From Candidatus Izemoplasma sp. (lineage in GTDB: Bacteria > Bacillota_I > Bacilli_A > Izemoplasmatales > Izemoplasmataceae): a DNA stretch of 11,674 nt. Of the stretch, positions 7,692-11,674 are shown piece by piece; the stretch's first letter is position 1, and the number at the start of each line of letters is the position of its first letter. The DNA is taken from the NCBI GenBank assembly GCA_007116205.1, contig SKIY01000116.1:1-11674 (forward strand), in the 5' to 3' direction. The position numbers and the translations under genes are program-made. The notes beneath the pieces are model-generated. The model worked only from the letters and a program-made list of their open reading frames with translations. It was not told where the DNA came from and searched no databases.

Positions 7692-9332
7692 TTACTTTTT
7701 AGGCTTAAAAGACGATTTTAAAGCGACCACACGGTTAAATATCATGTTTTGGTCAGTACTCTCTTTATCTAACGCAAAATAACCAATTCTTGTAAACTGA
7801 AAAGCCTCACTCACAGATGGATTTACAGATTTTTCTATAAAACCGTGCTTAATAATTTTTGATTGGGGATTAAGTTTCTCCTCAATCGGAATAGCAGCAT
7901 TTGATAAATCCGTAACTAAATTATCAAACAAACGCAGTTCAACAGGTTGTGCTGTAGAAGCCTCAACATAGTGAATCGTACCATTTGGTTTTCTTTCATT
8001 AAAACCTGATCCACTTTGAGTATTTGGATCATAGGTACAATGAATTTCCTTAATCGTCCCATCCTCATGATAAATAACGTCATTAGCCTTAATAAAATAC
8101 GCATGCATCAAACGAACTTCCACACCTAAAGCAAGCCGTTTCCACTTCTTGTTAGGCTTCTCTTCTACGAAGTCCTCACGTTCAATATAAAGCTCTTTTC
8201 CAAACGGAATCTCACGACTACCAAGTTCAGGATGATCGCGATGATAATCCGCTTGTAAATATTCTGTTTGTCCCTCGGGGTAATTAGTCACAATCACTTT
8301 AACAGGATCCACAACACCATGAATACGTCTTACGTGTTGGCTTAAATAATTTCTGACATATTCATAAAACATATCAATATCCGTATCCCCTTGAGATTTA
8401 GGTAAGCCCAACGCTTTAATAAACTCATGGATCGCTTGTGGCGGTACTCCACGGCGGCGCAACCCACTTAAAGTGATTAATCGCGGGTCATCCCACCCAT
8501 CGACAACACCATCTTCTACCAACTGACGTATATGTCTTTTTCCTGTCACTTGATTCGCAATTATCAACTTCCCAAACTCAATTTGTCTTGGAACATTTTC
8601 CATCTCACAATGTTTCACAAACCAATCATAAAGCGGTCGGTGATCTTCAAACTCCAAGCTACAAAGCGAATGTGTAATGCCTTCAATAGCATCTTCAATC
8701 GGATGTGCAAAATCATACATCGGATATATACACCAATCGTTTTTAGTATTGTGGTGATAACTGCGTTGAATACGATAAATAATTGGATCCCGCATATTCA
8801 TATTGGGACTTGCCATATCTATTTTTGCCCGTAAAACTTTTTCACCATCCGCAAAGGCACCATTTTTCATACCTTCAAAAAGACGAATGTTTTCCTCAAT
8901 ACTCCGCGCACGGTAAGGACTATTTTGACCAGGACTTTTTAAATCACCACGATACGTCTTAATCTCTTCAGGGGTCAAATCACAAACATACGCAAGCCCT
9001 TTTTCAACCAACGTCATCGCGCGTGCATACATCTCATTAAAATAGTCACTTGCAAATAGTAAGTTTTTCCAATGACACCCTAACCAAGCAATATCCTCTT
9101 TCATCCCCTCAACAAAAATCATGTCTTCTTTGACGGGATTCGTATCATCAAAACGCAGATTAAAATACCCGCCATACTCTAAGGCAAGGGTATGATTCAT
9201 AATAATCGCTCTTGCATGACCAAGGTGTAAAAACCCATTTGGTTCAGGCGGAAATCGCGTTATTGGGGCTTTATGTTTTCCTTTTGCCAAATCCTCTTCA
9301 ATAATAGTTCTAATAAAATTTCTATTTTCCAT
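7692..9332 (-). CDS. glnS: Glutaminyl-tRNA synthetase
   Basis: This class I aminoacyl-tRNA synthetase attaches glutamine to tRNA-Gln in the cytoplasm. From the ATG at 9332 it is 546 residues, close to E. coli GlnRS (about 554). The catalytic Rossmann domain carries FPPEPNGFLHLGHA (27-40, HIGH box) and FDDTNP (61-66). The GlnRS-specific regions are HPIEDAIEGITHSLCSLEFEDHRPLYDW (around 210-237) and GWDDPRLITLSGLRRRG (279-295). Two anticodon-binding beta-barrels follow, with LGVEVRLMHAYFIKA and a C-terminal ESTDQNMIFNRVVALK. The KMSKS-equivalent reads VTGKR (262-266), where most relatives have an SKR. An in-frame GTG lies 7 codons upstream. The ATG was preferred because GGTGA (9338-9342) is 5 bases away and homologues begin near NFIR. 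It has its own promoter and no T-box leader. GlnRS rather than a discriminating GluRS is firm from the C-terminal domains. Confidence 0.96.
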   Translation of the reverse strand: MENRNFIRTIIEEDLAKGKHKAPITRFPPEPNGFLHLGHARAIIMNHTLALEYGGYFNLRFDDTNPVKEDMIFVEGMKEDIAWLGCHWKNLLFASDYFNEMYARAMTLVEKGLAYVCDLTPEEIKTYRGDLKSPGQNSPYRARSIEENIRLFEGMKNGAFADGEKVLRAKIDMASPNMNMRDPIIYRIQRSYHHNTKNDWCIYPMYDFAHPIEDAIEGITHSLCSLEFEDHRPLYDWFVKHCEMENVPRQIEFGKLIIANQVTGKRHIRQLVEDGVVDGWDDPRLITLSGLRRRGVPPQAIHEFIKALGLPKSQGDTDIDMFYEYVRNYLSQHVRRIHGVVDPVKVIVTNYPEGQTEYLQADYHRDHPELGSREIPFGKELYIEREDFVEEKPNKKWKRLALGVEVRLMHAYFIKANDVIYHEDGTIKEIHCTYDPNTQSGSGFNERKPNGTIHYVEASTAQPVELRLFDNLVTDLSNAAIPIEEKLNPQSKIIKHGFIEKSVNPSVSEAFQFTRIGYFALDKESTDQNMIFNRVVALKSSFKPKK

Positions 9333-9358
9333 TGTTATCACCAAATCTTTCACACATC

Positions 9359-9386
9359 ATTATAAATGACTTTGAGAAAAAATCAA
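9359..9386 (-). promoter_or_regulatory. Putative glnS promoter
   Basis: A -35-like TTGATT (9381-9386) and a perfect TATAAT (9359-9364) are separated by 16 bases on the minus strand. Transcription would start near 9352 and leave a leader of about 20 bases containing the GGTGA site. The leader is far too short for a T-box riboswitch. The promoter lies directly after the terminator of the upstream gene, which supports glnS as a separate unit. Confidence 0.65.
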
Positions 9387-9390
9387 AGCG

Positions 9391-9417
9391 AAAAAGAAAG
9401 AGCGTTTTTCAACGCTC
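9391..9417 (-). terminator. Terminator of the 608-aa surface protein gene
   Basis: A perfect 7-bp stem pairs 9411-9417 with 9400-9406 (GAGCGTT / AACGCTC). In the minus-strand transcript the loop is GAAA, a GNRA tetraloop, and the T-rich tract TTTCTTTTT follows (9399-9391). It begins two bases after the TGA stop codon. Confidence 0.88.
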
Positions 9418-9419
9418 AA

Positions 9420-11246
9420 TCAATTTTGAAAGTTTTCTTTAAAGTCATCTAATACACTTTCATCTACTAAGCCTTCAAAGACATCCATAAAGGCATCCTG
9501 TGATTCTTTTGACAACTCATCAAAGTTCTCAAACAGCGCCTCAACATCTTCTTCGGTAATATCTTCGTCATTATCTAGTTTCGCCTGAATATCTTGAACC
9601 GCTTCATAAGTTGCTTGTTCAGCGCCACCATCTTCCGTATCTAACACACCTGATAAATTCGTCAACAGCTGTTCATCTGTGAAAGCATCGTTGATGGCAT
9701 TACTAAATGCATCTAATGCATCTTGTAAAGTTTGATCGGTTGCGGCGACATGAACACGGATCCCTTGATGAACAATCTCAACATCGTTTACTGTAATCGT
9801 TCCTTGCACCGTACCATCGTCTAATAAATCCGTAAGTCCATTCGTATCAATTACTAAATTACCGTCTTCATTAACATACCCAAACTCGAAATCACCGATA
9901 TCACGCATCGCTGCTTTAAACGCTTCTAAGCGATCAATATCTAAATACTCTTTCCCAGGTTCTCGACCCATCGTAACTTCAGTAAACTCAAGAATATACA
10001 TCCCTGGTTGTGTGTCATCAATATTATCGGCACGAATAACCAACATTGACTTCACCCCACCAATATTAAACAATCCTTTAATATTAATATATACATCTTC
10101 ATCGACTCTAAACTCAAACCATAGCGCTTCTAACCCAACTAATATTTCGCGAGGATTTCCATCTCCATCTTCATACTCAAAAGTGGTTTGTGTTGCTTCA
10201 AAGCCATCCATCTCATAATATAAAATCTTATTAAACGTTCTCTCCGTTATCGTAAAATACGTTTGATTTGTAAGTGCCATATTAAACACAAACTGTTCAA
10301 AACGGGTTTGAAGGTGCTGTTCATAATCAAAAACCGTCTCATCGATTTCATCAGCATTGCGCATATCATGTAAATAAGCAGGAATATCTGTATCTGAATC
10401 ATTTCTTAAGACAGCCATTCTAAAAGTAAATCTAAAAACCGCTTCATCAAGTTTAAAATTCAACAATCCTTCTTCAAAGACAATTCCTAAAACTTCTGAT
10501 GCTAACCGAACCATCCCATCGCCTTCTTCAGTCGATTGAATATAATCAATCAATGAGTCTTTATCGACTGTATAGCGTAACTCGCGCGCATTAAAATCAC
10601 CAAATGGTAACGTTTCTTCCACCGTATTTTCAATATCACCAAATAGTCCAGCTAAGCGACCAAACAATCCTTTAGGTAACGGTAAATTCCCAATACGTAA
10701 ACGATCAAGTTCCAAACGGTACTGACCATTTTCAGCGTCATCCTCAAGTTCTAAAGCGACTTTTATCGTTGACTTAAACGTCATTCCATCACCATACTGT
10801 GCCTCAAGCGCAGCATTCATCGTTAACATGTCCTCTTCAAACTCCACCCAAACACCAAGTATCCGCATATGGACATCCGTACCACCTGCGCGCACAACTT
10901 CTTCCATAACATACTTACACGATGCTTCAACACAAGTATCACTCGGTAAATAACTCGGATTTATACCTGCAGATTCATCATCGCCACGAATCATATTAAA
11001 AATCGCAATATTTACCATATCTTGCGTAATCTCATACGTTAAATTCGCATCCAAATCGTCTTCAATCTCATCTAAGCGTTGGTGTAACTCCTCATACATC
11101 AGATCCGTAGCATTCGCATCTTCACTATAAAGATGTACCGGCATCGCATCAACAGAACTACCATCATACATTAATCCAACAACAATTGCAGGAATCCCTA
11201 CAATGATAAAAAATATAATAAACAAAAACAAAAATAACTTTTTCAA
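9420..11246 (-). CDS. Membrane-anchored extracellular protein with internal duplication, unknown function
   Basis: The 608-residue protein starts at TTG (11246) with AGGAG 9 bases upstream. Residues 4-26 form one hydrophobic segment behind a KK pair, with no lipobox cysteine, so it is an uncleaved anchor or signal peptide and the rest lies outside the membrane. The exterior part is very acidic. Two similar blocks are visible: about 69-281 and 330-500. Each has a Tyr/Phe-x-Ile-Thr helix start (LTYEITQDMVN; YFTITERTFNK), then a beta-rich section (ILGVWVEFEED; VGLEALWFEFRVDED), then ELDRLRIGNLPLP or its counterpart, then a second beta pair (FKLDEAVFRFTFRMAV; ITVNDVEIVHQGIRVHV). Residues 505-608 are acidic and helical. 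The only cysteines are C105 and C110. The pattern recalls YpmS/DUF2140-type anchored proteins, but weakly. A terminator follows it, so it is probably a single-gene unit. Confidence 0.9.
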   Translation of the reverse strand: MKKLFLFLFIIFFIIVGIPAIVVGLMYDGSSVDAMPVHLYSEDANATDLMYEELHQRLDEIEDDLDANLTYEITQDMVNIAIFNMIRGDDESAGINPSYLPSDTCVEASCKYVMEEVVRAGGTDVHMRILGVWVEFEEDMLTMNAALEAQYGDGMTFKSTIKVALELEDDAENGQYRLELDRLRIGNLPLPKGLFGRLAGLFGDIENTVEETLPFGDFNARELRYTVDKDSLIDYIQSTEEGDGMVRLASEVLGIVFEEGLLNFKLDEAVFRFTFRMAVLRNDSDTDIPAYLHDMRNADEIDETVFDYEQHLQTRFEQFVFNMALTNQTYFTITERTFNKILYYEMDGFEATQTTFEYEDGDGNPREILVGLEALWFEFRVDEDVYINIKGLFNIGGVKSMLVIRADNIDDTQPGMYILEFTEVTMGREPGKEYLDIDRLEAFKAAMRDIGDFEFGYVNEDGNLVIDTNGLTDLLDDGTVQGTITVNDVEIVHQGIRVHVAATDQTLQDALDAFSNAINDAFTDEQLLTNLSGVLDTEDGGAEQATYEAVQDIQAKLDNDEDITEEDVEALFENFDELSKESQDAFMDVFEGLVDESVLDDFKENFQN

Positions 11247-11255
11247 ACGTATCCA

Positions 11256-11260
11256 CTCCT
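11256..11260 (-). promoter_or_regulatory. Ribosome-binding site supporting a TTG start
   Basis: AGGAG sits 9 bases upstream of the TTG at 11246. No ATG or GTG in the same frame precedes the hydrophobic N-terminus, and a KKLF signal-type sequence follows directly, so TTG is the best start for the 608-aa gene. Confidence 0.75.
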
Positions 11261-11283
11261 ACCTAACCATTTTATTTATACTT

Positions 11284-11295
11284 ATTATAATTATA
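11284..11295 (-). promoter_or_regulatory. Putative -10 region of the 608-aa gene
   Basis: The minus strand carries two head-to-tail TATAAT hexamers (11290-11295 and 11284-11289) in the gap between tsaD and the 608-aa gene. The upstream one has only a weak -35 candidate (TGCTTT at 17 bases, or TTGATG at 21). No hairpin terminator is visible after tsaD, so read-through from tsaD may also contribute. Confidence 0.45.
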
Positions 11296-11328
11296 CTAGA
11301 TAGTCCTTCATAAAAGCATCAACATACG

Positions 11329-11674
11329 TTATTTTCTAGCAAGATGCATTCTTGGATACCCGTTTAACTCGGTATCTAAAACAGCTTTATCATTTTTGTA
11401 TTGATAATACCCAGCAATACTCATCATCGCCGCATTATCAGTACAATACTTAAATGGCGGAACCAACACATCAACATTCGTAAAAACCGCTTGAACCCGC
11501 GCTCTTAAATGTTTATTAGCCGCTACACCACCAGCAACAACAAACATCTTAGCCTTGTAATCATCAACAGCCTTTCGACTCTTAACAATCAACTGTTCCA
11601 CAGCCGCTTCTTGAAAAGACGTACACATATCCGCTACACGCACAGATTCACCCTTCATTTTCAACGTATTCAAC
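11329..11674 (-). CDS. tsaD: TsaD, tRNA t6A37 threonylcarbamoyltransferase, C-terminal part
   Basis: The frame enters from the right edge, so the 5' two thirds of the gene are missing; the 115 or so codons here end at TAA (11331-11329). TsaD transfers the threonylcarbamoyl group from threonylcarbamoyl-AMP to A37 of tRNAs reading ANN codons, together with TsaB and TsaE. Diagnostic family motifs are FVVAGGVAANKHLR (nucleotide-binding region of the ASKHA fold) and KYCTDNAAMMSIAG, whose aspartate is a metal ligand in the family. The ending YPRMHLARK is consistent with a normal C-terminus. The first TTG codon in the window is internal, not a start. The following gene begins 82 bases downstream with no obvious terminator between them. 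Confidence 0.93.
   Translation of the reverse strand, partial: LNTLKMKGESVRVADMCTSFQEAAVEQLIVKSRKAVDDYKAKMFVVAGGVAANKHLRARVQAVFTNVDVLVPPFKYCTDNAAMMSIAGYYQYKNDKAVLDTELNGYPRMHLARK

Noticed and set aside
8532..8834. Plus-strand open frame opposite glnS, and similar plus-strand frames opposite uvrA, ligA and pcrA
   Set aside because: They lie wholly inside well-identified genes, have no recognisable motif or good ribosome-binding site, and look like shadows.
9370..9388. Second terminator hairpin (CTTTGA / TCAAAG) after the 608-aa gene
   Set aside because: The stem is 6 bp with a 7-base loop and no T-tract after it; it overlaps the glnS -35 region and is probably incidental.
9333..9419. T-box riboswitch upstream of glnS
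   Set aside because: The gap is under 90 bases and already holds a terminator and promoter; no T-box sequence or long leader fits.
9552..9587. EF-hand or dockerin-like calcium loop (DNDEDITEEDVE) in the acidic tail
   Set aside because: The conserved glycine and the spacing to the hydrophobic position are wrong by two residues; general acidity explains the resemblance.
1..11674. CRISPR, insertion sequence, prophage or defence system
   Set aside because: No spaced direct repeats, transposase, integrase or paired terminal repeats were seen; the gene content is housekeeping throughout.

Overview
The window looks like chromosomal housekeeping DNA from a low-GC, Firmicutes/Tenericutes-type bacterium. 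AT content is high by eye. Shine-Dalgarno sites are strong (AGGAG, GGAGG, AGGTGA) and promoters are TATAAT-like. The gene set is Gram-positive in character: a pcrA-ligA pair, a single-membrane surface protein and a short Csp. TGA is used as a stop (uvrA and the 608-aa gene) and TGG as Trp, so the code is standard bacterial code 11, not the Mycoplasma code. A relative of the Izemoplasma, Haloplasma, Acholeplasma or Erysipelotrichia groups would fit, but this is inference from style only.

Every gene lies on the minus strand, so transcription reads from right to left. At the right edge is the 3' third of tsaD (tRNA t6A modification). Next is a 608-residue membrane-anchored exterior protein of unknown function, closed by a GNRA-loop terminator. 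Then come glnS (glutaminyl-tRNA synthetase) with its own promoter, and a cold-shock gene (csp) with a long structured 5' leader and two tandem terminators. The last block is pcrA-ligA-uvrA followed by the start of an unrecognised lysine/glutamate-rich protein that runs off the left edge.

The last block is the most coherent unit. pcrA, ligA, uvrA and the downstream gene are packed with 4 to 17 bases between them, and the ribosome-binding sites of ligA and the last gene overlap the preceding stop codons. UvrA finds damage, a UvrD/PcrA-type helicase clears the excised strand and LigA seals the nick, so the operon groups three steps of one repair pathway. No mobile element, CRISPR array, rRNA, tRNA or prophage sign was seen. 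The least explained items are the 608-aa surface protein, which appears to contain an old two-fold internal duplication, the structured csp leader, and the truncated charged protein at the left edge. No gene-free stretch exceeds about 180 bases.
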